Source: Brevibacillus panacihumi (GTDB lineage Bacteria; Bacillota; Bacilli; Brevibacillales; Brevibacillaceae). From it: a stretch of 64,000 nt of DNA. The notes below the pieces were generated by a model that saw only the letters and a list, made by a program, of their open reading frames with translations, did not search any database and was not told the DNA's origin. Below are positions 1-9,559 of this stretch, in pieces. Position numbers and translations under genes: made by a program. Each line of letters starts with the position of its first letter. The stretch's first letter is position 1. The DNA lies in NCBI RefSeq assembly GCF_003710985.1, contig NZ_RHHT01000023.1, positions 44,748 through 108,747 on the forward strand. Reading direction: 5' to 3'.

Positions 1-161
1 TTCCGACCGGCTGCCGCTTTGCTCCCCGCTGCCCATATGCCGATTACATGTGCCATGAACGGCCTCCCGCATACGAGGAGCATGCAGCGGGACATAAGGT
101 GAGATGCTGGCATGCTGAAAAAATCGCGCAGGAAGAAGAGGAGAGAAGCTATGTCTCATGA
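1..161 (+). CDS. C-terminal end of an oligopeptide/dipeptide ABC transporter ATP-binding protein (DppD/OppD type), truncated by the window edge
   Basis: Frame 3 is open from the first base to a TGA at 159-161. It encodes a tail with the pattern PTGCRFAPRCPYA...C..RPP...GH.VRCW, the cysteine-bearing C-terminal extension (oligo_HPY type) of the first ATPase of Dpp/Opp peptide importers; in related proteins such cysteines can hold an Fe-S cluster. The stop lies 11 bases inside the next gene (ATG at 151), so the two ATPase genes overlap and are probably translationally coupled, as usual for dppD-dppF pairs. The nucleotide-binding domain itself lies upstream of the window. Family assignment is firm for this tail; which peptide is transported cannot be said. 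Confidence 0.85.
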   Translation, partial: PTGCRFAPRCPYADYMCHERPPAYEEHAAGHKVRCWHAEKIAQEEEERSYVS

Positions 162-1152
162 AGCCCTGGAAACCCGTAAACCGCTTCTGGATGTGCGCGG
201 ACTCAAAAAATACTTTCCCGTCAAAGGCCCTTTAGGCACCTTGGGCGGAGTAAAAGGCTACGTAAAAGCGGTAAATGATGTCTCGTTCCAGCTGCATGCA
301 GGCGAGACGCTCGGTATCGTCGGAGAATCCGGGTGCGGCAAAAGCACGATGGGGCGCACCATTTTGCGGTTGACAGATCCGACAGCAGGGCAGGCGCTTT
401 ACGGAGACCAAGATATCTTTCAGCTTTCCGGAAAAGAATTGCAAAAGATCCGCAGGGACATGCAAATGGTCTTTCAAGATCCATTCTCATCACTCAATCC
501 GCGAAAACGCATCGGGCAAATCCTGGAGGAGCCCTTGGCCATCCACTCCATCGGCGATCCAAAAGAGCGAACCGAACGGGTGATGGAGATGATGCACAAG
601 GTAGGCCTGCAAGTAGACCATTATTTTCGCTATCCCCATGAATTTTCGGGCGGACAAAGGCAGCGGATCGGTCTGGCCAGAGCACTGGTAGTCAATCCGC
701 AGATTGTCATCTCTGATGAGCCTGTCTCTGCGCTCGATGTGTCCATTCAATCGCAAATCATCAATCTGCTGCAGGAGCTGCAGGCAGAATACAGGCTTAC
801 CTATCTTTTCATCGCCCATGATATCAGTGTCGTGCGCCACATTTCGGATCGCATCGGGGTGATGTACTTAGGCCAGATGGTAGAACAGGCCCCGACAGAA
901 AGTCTGTTTGCCAACCCGCTGCATCCTTACACGCAAGCGTTGCTGTCAGCCGTTCCGATTCCCAATCCACAGAGAAAGAAAGAGAGGATCATCCTGCGGG
1001 GGGAGATCCCGTCGCCGATGAATCCTCCGTCCGGGTGCATTTTTCACACAAGATGTCCACTCGCGATGGACGTGTGCAAACAAGAGGTGCCGCCTCAGTT
1101 AGAAGCAGCCCCCCAACATATGGTTTCCTGTCATTTCTATACAAAACCATAA
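151..1152 (+). CDS. Oligopeptide/dipeptide ABC transporter ATP-binding protein (DppF/OppF type)
   Basis: Cytoplasmic ATPase that powers peptide import together with the DppD-type partner ending at 161. It shows Walker A (GESGCGKST), a Q-loop in QMVFQDPFSSLNPR, the ABC signature SGGQRQRIGLARAL, Walker B followed by DEPVSALD, the switch histidine in IAHDISVVRH, and the cysteine-bearing C-terminal extension (GCIFHTRCPLAMDVC). I choose ATG 151, preceded by a GAGGAGA ribosome-binding site, over an in-frame ATG at 112 that lies inside the upstream gene; this gives about 333 residues, normal for the family. The aldehyde dehydrogenase gene follows after 21 bases with its own SD, so the importer and the putrescine-type catabolic genes are likely one transcript. 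The substrate could be peptides or polyamine-related amines; this is inferred from context only. Confidence 0.92.
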   Translation: MSHEALETRKPLLDVRGLKKYFPVKGPLGTLGGVKGYVKAVNDVSFQLHAGETLGIVGESGCGKSTMGRTILRLTDPTAGQALYGDQDIFQLSGKELQKIRRDMQMVFQDPFSSLNPRKRIGQILEEPLAIHSIGDPKERTERVMEMMHKVGLQVDHYFRYPHEFSGGQRQRIGLARALVVNPQIVISDEPVSALDVSIQSQIINLLQELQAEYRLTYLFIAHDISVVRHISDRIGVMYLGQMVEQAPTESLFANPLHPYTQALLSAVPIPNPQRKKERIILRGEIPSPMNPPSGCIFHTRCPLAMDVCKQEVPPQLEAAPQHMVSCHFYTKP

Positions 1153-1173
1153 TCGAAAAGGAGAGATGCTGGC

Positions 1174-2646
1174 GTGATGAAATTGAGGATGTACATCAAT
1201 GGGGAATGGGTGGACGCAAAGAGCGGGAAAACGCGGGAGATTGTGAATCCCGCTAATGGGGAAGTCATCGCCTTGTCGGCAGAAGGGGATGTGGACGACG
1301 CCAGGCAAGCCGTGCAATGCGCCAGAGAAGCATTCGACAGCGGGATCTGGTCTGAGCTGCCGGCAGCCGAACGAGCGCGCTATCTGTTTGCGATCGCAGA
1401 CAAACTGGAGCAGCGGGCGGAGGAAATCAGCCGGCTGGAGACGCTGGACAACGGCAAGCCTTTACGGGAGACAGCATTCGATGTCGCAGACGCAGCGGCC
1501 TGCTTCCGGTATTATGCCGGGTTGGCAACCAAGCCGGACGGACAGACCTATCCCGTCGCCGATCCCGTGCAAGCGATGGTTGTTCGCGAGCCTGTAGGTG
1601 TATGCGGCCTCATCGTGCCTTGGAACTACCCGCTCCTGATGGGCGTATGGAAGATCGCTCCTGCTTTGGCGGCTGGAAACACCTTTGTGTTCAAGCCATC
1701 CGAGGTTACGCCAGTGACGGCGATCAAACTGTTTGAAATCATCGAAGAAGTAGGAATTCCGAAGGGCGTAGCCAACCTGGTTCTAGGTCCGGGAGCTACC
1801 GTGGGACACGAACTGGCGGAAAGCCATTTGGTAGACAAAATTTCTTTTACAGGCGGTATCGCGACTGGGCGCAGCATCATGAAGGCAGCAGCCGGGAACA
1901 TCAAAAAAATCTCGCTCGAGCTGGGCGGAAAATCCCCCAATATCGTGTTTGCGGATGCGGATTTTAATACGGCAGTGGATTATGCGCTTTTCGGCATTTT
2001 TGCCAATCAGGGGCAGGTCTGCTCGGCTGGCTCTCGTCTGTTGCTTCAGGACAGCATACATGACCGGTTCGTCGAGAAGCTGGTGGAGCGGGCGCAGAAA
2101 ATCGTCGTCGGACCAGGAAGCGATCCGGATACCGAGATGGGGCCCTTGGTCAGCCAGGCACATCTGGAAAAGGTCCTGCATTACATCGAGCTGGGAAAAG
2201 CCGAGGGAGCGCGCCTGGTATGCGGTGGCAACAGGATCAGTGCCAATGGACTCGGAAACGGGTACTTTGTCGAACCGACTATTTTTACAGAAACCACTCC
2301 ATCGATGCGAATCGTCCAGGAGGAGATTTTTGGACCTGTGCTGGCTGTCCAGCGCTTCCGGGATGAGGAAGAGGCGATTCGTCTCGCCAACGATACCGTG
2401 TACGGGTTGGCAGGCGGCGTTTTTACCCAAGACGGTGCCAAGGCGATGCGCGTGATCCGCAAATTGCGCGCAGGCATCACCTGGATCAATTGTTACCACC
2501 CGACATACAATGAGGCGCCGTGGGGCGGCTACAAGCAGAGCGGAATCGGTCGCGGGCTGGGCACCTACGGTTATGAGGAATACACCGAGGTGAAGCAGAT
2601 TAACATTCAGTTGCAGGTCCAGCCGAGCGGTTGGTTTCGCAACTAA
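1174..2646 (+). CDS. NAD(P)-dependent aldehyde dehydrogenase, probably 4-aminobutanal dehydrogenase
   Basis: Member of the aldehyde dehydrogenase superfamily (about 490 residues, the usual length). Visible motifs are PWNYPL, FKPSEVTP, the nucleotide-binding FTGG, the catalytic glutamate in LELGGKSPN, the catalytic cysteine in NQGQVCSAGSR, and EEIFGPVL. The start is GTG 1174 or the adjacent ATG 1177, behind AAGGAGA. The next gene, 18 bases downstream, encodes a close relative of E. coli putrescine aminotransferase, whose product 4-aminobutanal needs exactly this kind of enzyme to become 4-aminobutyrate. That context, rather than any substrate-specific residue, supports the assignment; a betaine-aldehyde or general amino-aldehyde dehydrogenase is the alternative. 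Confidence 0.88.
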   Translation: MMKLRMYINGEWVDAKSGKTREIVNPANGEVIALSAEGDVDDARQAVQCAREAFDSGIWSELPAAERARYLFAIADKLEQRAEEISRLETLDNGKPLRETAFDVADAAACFRYYAGLATKPDGQTYPVADPVQAMVVREPVGVCGLIVPWNYPLLMGVWKIAPALAAGNTFVFKPSEVTPVTAIKLFEIIEEVGIPKGVANLVLGPGATVGHELAESHLVDKISFTGGIATGRSIMKAAAGNIKKISLELGGKSPNIVFADADFNTAVDYALFGIFANQGQVCSAGSRLLLQDSIHDRFVEKLVERAQKIVVGPGSDPDTEMGPLVSQAHLEKVLHYIELGKAEGARLVCGGNRISANGLGNGYFVEPTIFTETTPSMRIVQEEIFGPVLAVQRFRDEEEAIRLANDTVYGLAGGVFTQDGAKAMRVIRKLRAGITWINCYHPTYNEAPWGGYKQSGIGRGLGTYGYEEYTEVKQINIQLQVQPSGWFRN

Positions 2647-4026
<1,380 letters not shown>

Positions 4027-4131
4027 AATGCTCATTAGCAGCAGGGGTGCCGGTAGGAGAGCATGACCCGGAAAATCGAAGGGTAGGATCCATTTAAACA
4101 ATTATTTAAAAATGTAATATTTGGAAAGAGG

Positions 4132-4175
4132 AACGAACCGCCACTGCGATTCCAGCGATGTGGCGGTTCGTTTTG
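4132..4175 (+). terminator. Rho-independent terminator after patA
   Basis: Inverted repeat AACGAACCGCCAC / GTGGCGGTTCGTT with a 15-base loop, ending in TTTTG. It closes the ABC-transporter/patA operon. Confidence 0.8.
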
Positions 4176-4196
4176 TGTATGGGACCCAGCGGCGAT

Positions 4197-4224
4197 GCAT
4201 AACCCGACGCCATCAAAATGTCTA
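4197..4224 (+). promoter_or_regulatory. Weak candidate forespore (SigG-like) promoter for the germination operon
   Basis: GCATA (4197-4201), a 16-base spacer, then ATGTCTA (4218-4224) loosely resembles the SigG pattern GnATR / CATnCTA. Germinant-receptor operons are normally SigG-dependent, so a promoter should lie between the patA terminator and 4288. The -10 match is poor and this is a guess within a 112-base gap. Confidence 0.22.
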
Positions 4225-4287
4225 AACCGAACTTGCAAGGACGATAATGAAATACTAGACTGCATCCTTAGCAAAAAGGGGATCATC

Positions 4288-5875
4288 ATGAAAATTAAGG
4301 ACTTTCGCAGACGTTTTTTTTTCCACGAAAACCAGTCCGGAAACGGTTGCGACAGAGGGGCAGCCGCTTCTGTCAAGCCTTCAAGAAAATATCAGAAAGA
4401 TCAAAAGTGATCTTGGCAACAGCTCAGATATCATTATTCAAGAGGTCCGCATCGGGAAAAAAGCGGACCAAGCACTGGGAATCCTGTATACAGACGGCTT
4501 GGTAGACAAAAATGTGATCACTGACTACATCAGGGCGTCGCTGCTTCTGGATACCCGGTTTAATGAGGCGGATCCATCCAATACGGACACACTAGACGTG
4601 GCCCAGGTCCTGCAAAAATTTGTCACCACAATAGGCGATGCCCAGGACATTCATACCTTCGATGACTTGTACAACGGGCTGTTGTCCGGGGATGCGATCA
4701 TCCTGTTCGATGGGAGCACCAAAGCGAAGGCAGTAAGTGCCCAAGGATGGCAGAATCGAGGCGTGACAGAGCCTTCCGCAGAATCTGTCGTTCGCGGCCC
4801 GCGGGAAGCATTCACGGAAACGCTGCGGACGAATACCTCTTTGATACGGCGCAAAATCAAGGATCCGAATCTCTGGATGGAAACCAAACAGATAGGCCGT
4901 GTGACAAAAACGGAAGTTGCTTTCATGTACATCAAAGGAATCGTGAATGACAAAGTAGTGGAAGAAGTCCGAGAGCGTCTGGATCGAATAGACATCGACG
5001 GTATTTTGGAAAGCGGCTACATTGAGGAAATGATTCAAGACGATGTATTTACACCATTCCCGACGGTATACAATAGCGAACGCCCGGATGTGATCGCGGC
5101 CGAGCTTCTTGAGGGAAAGGTGGCCATACTGGTCGACGGCACCCCGTTTGTCCTTGTCGTTCCTGCTTTGTTTGTGTCATTTTTGCACGCAGCCGAGGAC
5201 TATTATCATCGTGCGGATATCAGCAGTCTCATCCGCATCCTGCGCTATCTCGGGATATTTATCGCTTTGTTCGGCCCATCGCTCTATGTCGCGATTACAA
5301 CGTTCCATCAGGAAATGCTCCCGACGCAATTACTGGTCAGCTTGGCTTCTCAGAGGGAGGGTGTTCCTTTCCCAGCCTTCTTTGAAGCGATCATGATGGA
5401 AGTCGCCTTTGAAATTTTGCGTGAAGCCGGACTCCGTATGCCTCGTACAATCGGGCCAGCAGTATCCATCGTCGGTACACTCGTAATCGGGCAAGCAGCT
5501 GTAGAAGCAGGGATCATATCAGCTGCAATGGTCATTGTCGTGTCAACGACAGCCATCTCCAGCTTTGTTTTTCCCTCTTATAGCCTGGCCAACTCCATTC
5601 GAATCCTGCGCTTTCCGTTTATCATTTTGGCTGACACCTTCGGGTTGTTCGGGGTAATTGTCGGGACCATTGCCACGCTGCTGCATTTGTGCAGTCTGCG
5701 CAGCTTCGGGGTTCCGTACATGAGTCCCTTTGCCCCGATGATTCTCCCTGACCAAAAGGATGCCATACTCAGGCTGCCCCAGTGGGCGATGTTCTCCCGT
5801 CCGCGTCTTATCAGCCAAATAAATGTGACTCGCAAGCAAAATGTTCCACCTCGTAAACCAGAACCGAGACAATAG
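4288..5875 (+). pseudogene. Spore germination receptor A subunit (GerA/GerKA family), split by a frameshift in a T9 run
   Basis: GerA-family proteins are inner spore-membrane subunits of nutrient germinant receptors. From 4323 to 5875 one frame encodes a complete GerA protein: soluble N-terminal region (SLQENIRKIKSDLG..), the RGPREAFTE block, and a membrane half (VSFLHAAEDYYHR.., PFPAFFEA) up to TAG 5873-5875. The only start with a good SD (AAAAAGGGGAT) is ATG 4288, which is one base out of frame. The frames join at nine Ts (4314-4322): removing one T gives MKIKDFRRRFFSTKTS... flowing into the GerA sequence, about 528 residues. The ATG frame otherwise stops at 4410, and no in-frame ATG or SD-backed start exists before TTG 4499. 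This may be a real mutation, slippage-dependent expression, or a sequencing error in a homopolymer. Confidence 0.8.
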
Positions 5876-5913
5876 AAAGGCGAAGATTTCACCAACAGGA
5901 GGAAAGCTCAGCC

Positions 5914-7110
5914 ATGATTCGCAATGCTGCCTTGTTTTTCGCCGTGCTGACACTTTTGCTTTTCGCTACCGGTTGCTGGAGCCGCCGGGAATTGAACGAT
6001 CTGGCCATCGTCACAGGAGTTGCGATTGACAAAATCGATAACAAGTATCGTGTCTCCGTTCAAGTCGTGGATCCCGGGGAAGCGGCAGGAAAGAAAGGAA
6101 GCAGCGGACGTTCTCCTGTGACGTTGTATGATGCTTCAGGAGACACGGTGTTTGAAGTCATCCGCAGAATGACGACGGTAACCCCCAGGAAGCTGTACTT
6201 TTCCCATCTGCGAATGTTCGTTCTGAGTGAAGACTTGGCAAGGGAAGGCATCGGCAAAATTCTGGATTTTTTCTCCAGAGACCATGAATTGCGCACTGAT
6301 TTTTACATCGTGGTGTCCAAAGGAAGGGCAGCCAAAGATATCATCAGTATCCTGACCCCATTGGAAAAAAACCCGTCAACCAAAATGTTCACCTCTCTTG
6401 AGGTATCAGAGAAAGCATGGGCACCAACAGTAGCGATTCAATTGGATGAACTCATCAACGATATAGTTAGCGAAGGGAAGGAGCCCGTTTTGACAGGCAT
6501 CTTGATTAAAGGGAATCCCGCCATAGGCAAAGGCAAAGGGAATCTCGAAACTATCGACACGCCTACCAATTTGCAGTACGGAGGCATTGCCGTATTTAAA
6601 AAAGATCGAATGATCGGTTGGTTGAATGAAGAAGAAAGCAAGGGGGTCAGCAATCTAACCAACAGATTGGACAGTACAGTGATGGAAGTAGCTTGTGGGA
6701 ATAACGGAAAATTGGCGGTTGAGGTGATCCGCTCCAATACAAAAGTGAAGGGAAAGGTGAAGGACGGGCAACCAGAAATCAAGGTGACGATTCGTACTGA
6801 AGCCAACATAGGGGATGTAGAATGTCAGATCGATCTTATGAAGTCCAAAACCTTATACGATCTGGAAATAGAATTGGAACAGAAAATGAAAAGTGATGCA
6901 GAACGTGCACTGAGTAAGGCAAAGAAGCTGAAAAGCGATATTTTTGGTTTTGGTGAGGCTATCCACCGGGCGGATCCGAACTATTGGCAAACAGTAAAAA
7001 AGGATTGGGACAAGCATTTTCCTTCATTACCGGTCCGGATCAAGGTTGACTTCAAAATCAGGCAACTGGGCACGACTGGTGATTCATTTCAAAATAAATT
7101 GAAGGAGTAA
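5914..7110 (+). CDS. Spore germination receptor C subunit, Ger(x)C family lipoprotein
   Basis: GerAC/GerKC-like lipoprotein of the germinant receptor, anchored on the outer face of the inner spore membrane. A lipoprotein signal peptide ends in LLLFATGC, with C21 as the lipidated cysteine, followed by the family-typical start WSRRELNDLAIVTGVAIDK. The three-domain body includes MTTVTPRKLYFSHLRMFVLSED and a C-terminal region with HRADPNYWQTVKKDWDKHFPSLPV, typical of the family. Length 398 is normal. The start is ATG 5914 behind AGGAGG. It lies 38 bases after the A gene and 10 bases before the small D-subunit gene, in the same operon. Confidence 0.93.
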   Translation: MIRNAALFFAVLTLLLFATGCWSRRELNDLAIVTGVAIDKIDNKYRVSVQVVDPGEAAGKKGSSGRSPVTLYDASGDTVFEVIRRMTTVTPRKLYFSHLRMFVLSEDLAREGIGKILDFFSRDHELRTDFYIVVSKGRAAKDIISILTPLEKNPSTKMFTSLEVSEKAWAPTVAIQLDELINDIVSEGKEPVLTGILIKGNPAIGKGKGNLETIDTPTNLQYGGIAVFKKDRMIGWLNEEESKGVSNLTNRLDSTVMEVACGNNGKLAVEVIRSNTKVKGKVKDGQPEIKVTIRTEANIGDVECQIDLMKSKTLYDLEIELEQKMKSDAERALSKAKKLKSDIFGFGEAIHRADPNYWQTVKKDWDKHFPSLPVRIKVDFKIRQLGTTGDSFQNKLKE

Positions 7111-7120
7111 ATGTTCGCTT

Positions 7121-7351
7121 ATGGCGGTTATTGGAATATTGGCGATAGCAGGGATCATTGCGATGGCGGAAGTGCCCCGTCTACGGAGAAAGGGCCACAA
7201 GAAAGAGCTTTGGGTTTTTATGCTTCTGCTTCTCTTGGGTACAGGCATCAGTATTGCCGAAAGCTTATCCGTAAAGGTTCCGAACCCTATTGATGGGATC
7301 GCCTACTTGTACAAACCAATCAATGATTTCATTCAAGGCATCTTGAAATAA
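7121..7351 (+). CDS. Small two-helix membrane protein, germinant receptor D-subunit type
   Basis: A 76-residue protein with two hydrophobic stretches (about residues 2-16 and 31-47) separated by a basic segment (RLRRKGHKKE). Small two-transmembrane proteins encoded inside ger operons are known as receptor D subunits, which modulate receptor function; position and architecture fit, and I rely on these rather than on sequence identity. The SD (AGGAG, 7103-7107) is 13 bases from ATG 7121, rather far. A competing out-of-frame ATG at 7111 gives a 60-codon frame with no membrane character. The B subunit follows 43 bases later. Confidence 0.7.
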   Translation: MAVIGILAIAGIIAMAEVPRLRRKGHKKELWVFMLLLLLGTGISIAESLSVKVPNPIDGIAYLYKPINDFIQGILK

Positions 7352-7394
7352 ATCGCGTATCTCGTCCATATCGCGGGGATATAAGGGGGAGAAA

Positions 7395-8528
7395 ATGGTT
7401 CGCAACGAAAAAATAAGTGCACGCCAATTTGGGATTCTAGTAGCGTTATATTCGATAGGCACTACCATCTTGATTGTTCCCGCAGTCCTGGCGGAAGAGG
7501 CAAAACAGGACGCCTGGATTGCGGCTTTGCTCGGAGTGGGCATAGGTATTGTGCTTGTGGGGCTGTTCATTGCTGTAGGAAGTCTCATTCCCTCCATGAG
7601 CTTGGTTGAATTGATGGAGGAGTTACTTGGGAAATGGCTGGGAAAGGCAGTTTCCTTGACGTTTATATTCTTTGCACTTGTCACTGCTTCTGAACTTTTG
7701 TATTTTGTCGGCAACTTTATTACCACTCAAATTATGCCGGAAACCCCGATGCAATCCATCAATATTATTTTTGCATGCGTAGTCGTCATGGGAGTTCGAC
7801 TTGGAATCGAGACCTTGGCACGCTCAGCAGAGCTGTTATTTCCGTTGTTTGTTTTTCTATTCCTGGTTTTTGTGATTTTTGTATCTCCTCAAGTAAAAGT
7901 TGAGAACATACAGCCGGTCTTGGAGGCCGACTTCAAAAATCTGCTTAGGGCAGCCATCTATTTCATTAGCGTCTTTTCCCTCCCCACTGTTGTGCTGTTA
8001 ATGGTTTATCCCGCTTCCGTAAATCGGCCAAATGAAGCGAAAAAAAACTTTTTTTCTGGAGTCATCATCGCCGGGGTTACATTAATCATCATGATCGCCT
8101 TGAGTATACTTGTACTTGGAGTCACTACAACCCAACTGCAGATATATCCGAGCTATTCTCTAGCGAAAAAAATTAATGTCGGAAATTTTCTCCAACGCAT
8201 TGAGATCGTCATGGCTGGTATGTGGTTTATCTCGATCTTTTTCAAGCTTTCATTGTATTTCTATGCATCCGTCACTGGCTTGGCACAAACGTTGAATGTA
8301 AAGGATTATCGTTTTCTAACACTCCCGCTGGGGGTTGTTATGGTTGCACTCTCCATGCTGGTACATCCCAATACATTGCATTCTTTTGAGTATAATAGGG
8401 AAACCTGGCTGTCTTATGTCTCGACTTACGGGTTGTTTTTGCCCTTGCTGTTATTGGGAGTATACGCATTCCGAAGAAAAGGAAGGCAAGACATGGCGAC
8501 GTCCAGCAATGAAACAAAATCCGAATGA
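7395..8528 (+). CDS. Spore germination receptor B subunit (GerAB/GerKB family permease-like)
   Basis: Integral membrane protein of 377 residues with about ten hydrophobic helices, of the APC-superfamily spore permease family (GerAB/GerKB), thought to bind the germinant. The opening ISARQFGILVALYSIGTTILIVPA is family-typical, as are the membrane segments starting at IAALLGVGIGIVLVGL and YFISVFSLPTVVLL. The start is ATG 7395 with AAGGGGGAG. The gene order A-C-D-B differs from the B. subtilis gerA order A-B-C. The stretch 7.1-8.5 kb is visibly AT-richer than the neighbouring metabolic operons. A terminator follows at 8561-8610. Confidence 0.93.
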   Translation: MVRNEKISARQFGILVALYSIGTTILIVPAVLAEEAKQDAWIAALLGVGIGIVLVGLFIAVGSLIPSMSLVELMEELLGKWLGKAVSLTFIFFALVTASELLYFVGNFITTQIMPETPMQSINIIFACVVVMGVRLGIETLARSAELLFPLFVFLFLVFVIFVSPQVKVENIQPVLEADFKNLLRAAIYFISVFSLPTVVLLMVYPASVNRPNEAKKNFFSGVIIAGVTLIIMIALSILVLGVTTTQLQIYPSYSLAKKINVGNFLQRIEIVMAGMWFISIFFKLSLYFYASVTGLAQTLNVKDYRFLTLPLGVVMVALSMLVHPNTLHSFEYNRETWLSYVSTYGLFLPLLLLGVYAFRRKGRQDMATSSNETKSE

Positions 8529-8560
8529 GATCGCTGAGCAAAGAAGCGCCGATTAAACAA

Positions 8561-8610
8561 AAAACGACTGCAATCTGGAATCCAATCCGGGGTGCAGTCG
8601 CTTTTGTTTT
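8561..8610 (+). terminator. Rho-independent terminator of the ger operon
   Basis: Stem CGACTGCA (8565-8572) / TGCAGTCG (8593-8600), flanked upstream by AAAA and downstream by CTTTTGTTTT. Confidence 0.82.
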
Positions 8611-8681
8611 CGGAGAAACTTCTCTGTGCTTTTTCATCGTCATTCGTTGGCCATGATACCTAAGTGTGTGGAATAGAATGA

Positions 8682-8721
8682 AAATTACATATTGTCATGT
8701 AATTTACATTCGATTTATAAT
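8682..8721 (+). promoter_or_regulatory. SigA-type promoter of the IclR/pxp operon with a palindrome over the -35
   Basis: TTGTCA (8692-8697), an 18-base spacer and TATAAT (8716-8721) form a good SigA promoter. A perfect 9-bp inverted repeat, AAATTACAT (8682-8690) / ATGTAATTT (8697-8705), straddles the -35 box, so a protein bound there would compete with or recruit RNA polymerase. Confidence 0.7.
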
Positions 8722-8742
8722 GGATCACAAGTATCGATTAAC

Positions 8743-8768
8743 GGAACGATTGTTCCGATATTCGGAAC
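8743..8768 (+). promoter_or_regulatory. Nested palindromes between promoter and IclR start codon, probable autoregulatory operator
   Basis: GGAAC-N4-GTTCC (8743-8756) overlaps a perfect 7-3-7 palindrome GTTCCGATATTCGGAAC (8752-8768). It lies just after the expected transcription start (near 8728) and ends two bases before the SD of the IclR gene. IclR-family dimers bind short palindromes of this kind and usually regulate their own operon. Confidence 0.65.
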
Positions 8769-8782
8769 AGGAGAGTGGGAAT

Positions 8783-9559
8783 ATGTCTGAGAAAAACAGT
8801 ACGGTATTAAAAGCGGCGGAATTGTTGAAGCTCTTTTTGTCCCATCCCGCTCTTACCTTGCCGCAGGTTGTCAAACTAACCGGCCAACCGAAGACCTCCG
8901 TACATCGGATGCTCAGCTCCTTGGAAGAGACGGGTTTTGTACGTCGGACAGCTGACCATGCCTATGAATTGGGATTTGTCTTTTTACAGTTTGCGCATGC
9001 TGTCGCCGATCGATTGGATATTCGCAAGATTGCTCTGCCAGTCATGCAGCGGCTTCGACAGGAGATCGGGGAAGCGGTAAACCTGATTGTGAGAGATGGC
9101 AACGAAGCCATCTATGTAGAGAAAGTAGATACGACGGAACCAGTCCGTGTTTTTACCGCGATTGGTCGTCGCGCTCCTTTGTATGGGGGGGCATGTCCGC
9201 GCGTATTGCTGGCCTACATGTCCGAATTCGAGCGGGAAACGTATTTTCAAAACGTAAAATTGGAGCGAATTGCTAACAATACCATTACAGATCTGCAAAA
9301 GTTGCGGGAAGTCATCGCCAAGACGCGTGAAACGGGGTATACGATCAGCCATTCTGAGCTGTACAATTACACCTCTGCAGTAGGCGCGCCCATATTCAAC
9401 CATTCGGGCAACGTTGTTGCGGGTCTCAGTATTGTGGGACCAGAAAATCGTTACGGAGAAGAAAATTTGCCGTTTTATATTGAAAAAACAGTAGCTGCAG
9501 CCCGAGAAATATCAGAAAGACTAGGCTGGCAAGCAACAGGAAAAGGAGAGAAGGCCTGA
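8783..9559 (+). CDS. IclR-family transcriptional regulator of the 5-oxoprolinase operon (KipR-like)
   Basis: A 258-residue regulator with an N-terminal winged helix-turn-helix (VLKAAELLKLF...LTLPQVVKLTGQPKTSVHRMLSSLEETGFV) and a C-terminal IclR effector domain (AVNLIVRDGNEAIYVEKV..., GGACPRVLLAYM, SAVGAPIFNHSGNVVAGLSIVGP). I place the start at ATG 8783 behind AGGAGAG; the in-frame upstream extension from 8666 runs across the promoter and operators. Its stop codon overlaps the pxpB start by one base. B. subtilis kipR is an IclR gene in the kip/ycs cluster, so the family and context agree. The effector is unknown, perhaps 5-oxoproline. Confidence 0.88.
   Translation: MSEKNSTVLKAAELLKLFLSHPALTLPQVVKLTGQPKTSVHRMLSSLEETGFVRRTADHAYELGFVFLQFAHAVADRLDIRKIALPVMQRLRQEIGEAVNLIVRDGNEAIYVEKVDTTEPVRVFTAIGRRAPLYGGACPRVLLAYMSEFERETYFQNVKLERIANNTITDLQKLREVIAKTRETGYTISHSELYNYTSAVGAPIFNHSGNVVAGLSIVGPENRYGEENLPFYIEKTVAAAREISERLGWQATGKGEKA

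Noticed and set aside
4195..4410. A separate 71-residue gene before gerA
   Set aside because: It is the out-of-frame reading of the GerA N terminus upstream and downstream of the T9 run; the upstream part has no SD.
7111..7293. A 60-codon frame starting at the nearest ATG to the SD after gerC
   Set aside because: Its product has no membrane helices; the overlapping frame at 7121 gives the two-helix protein expected at this place in ger operons.
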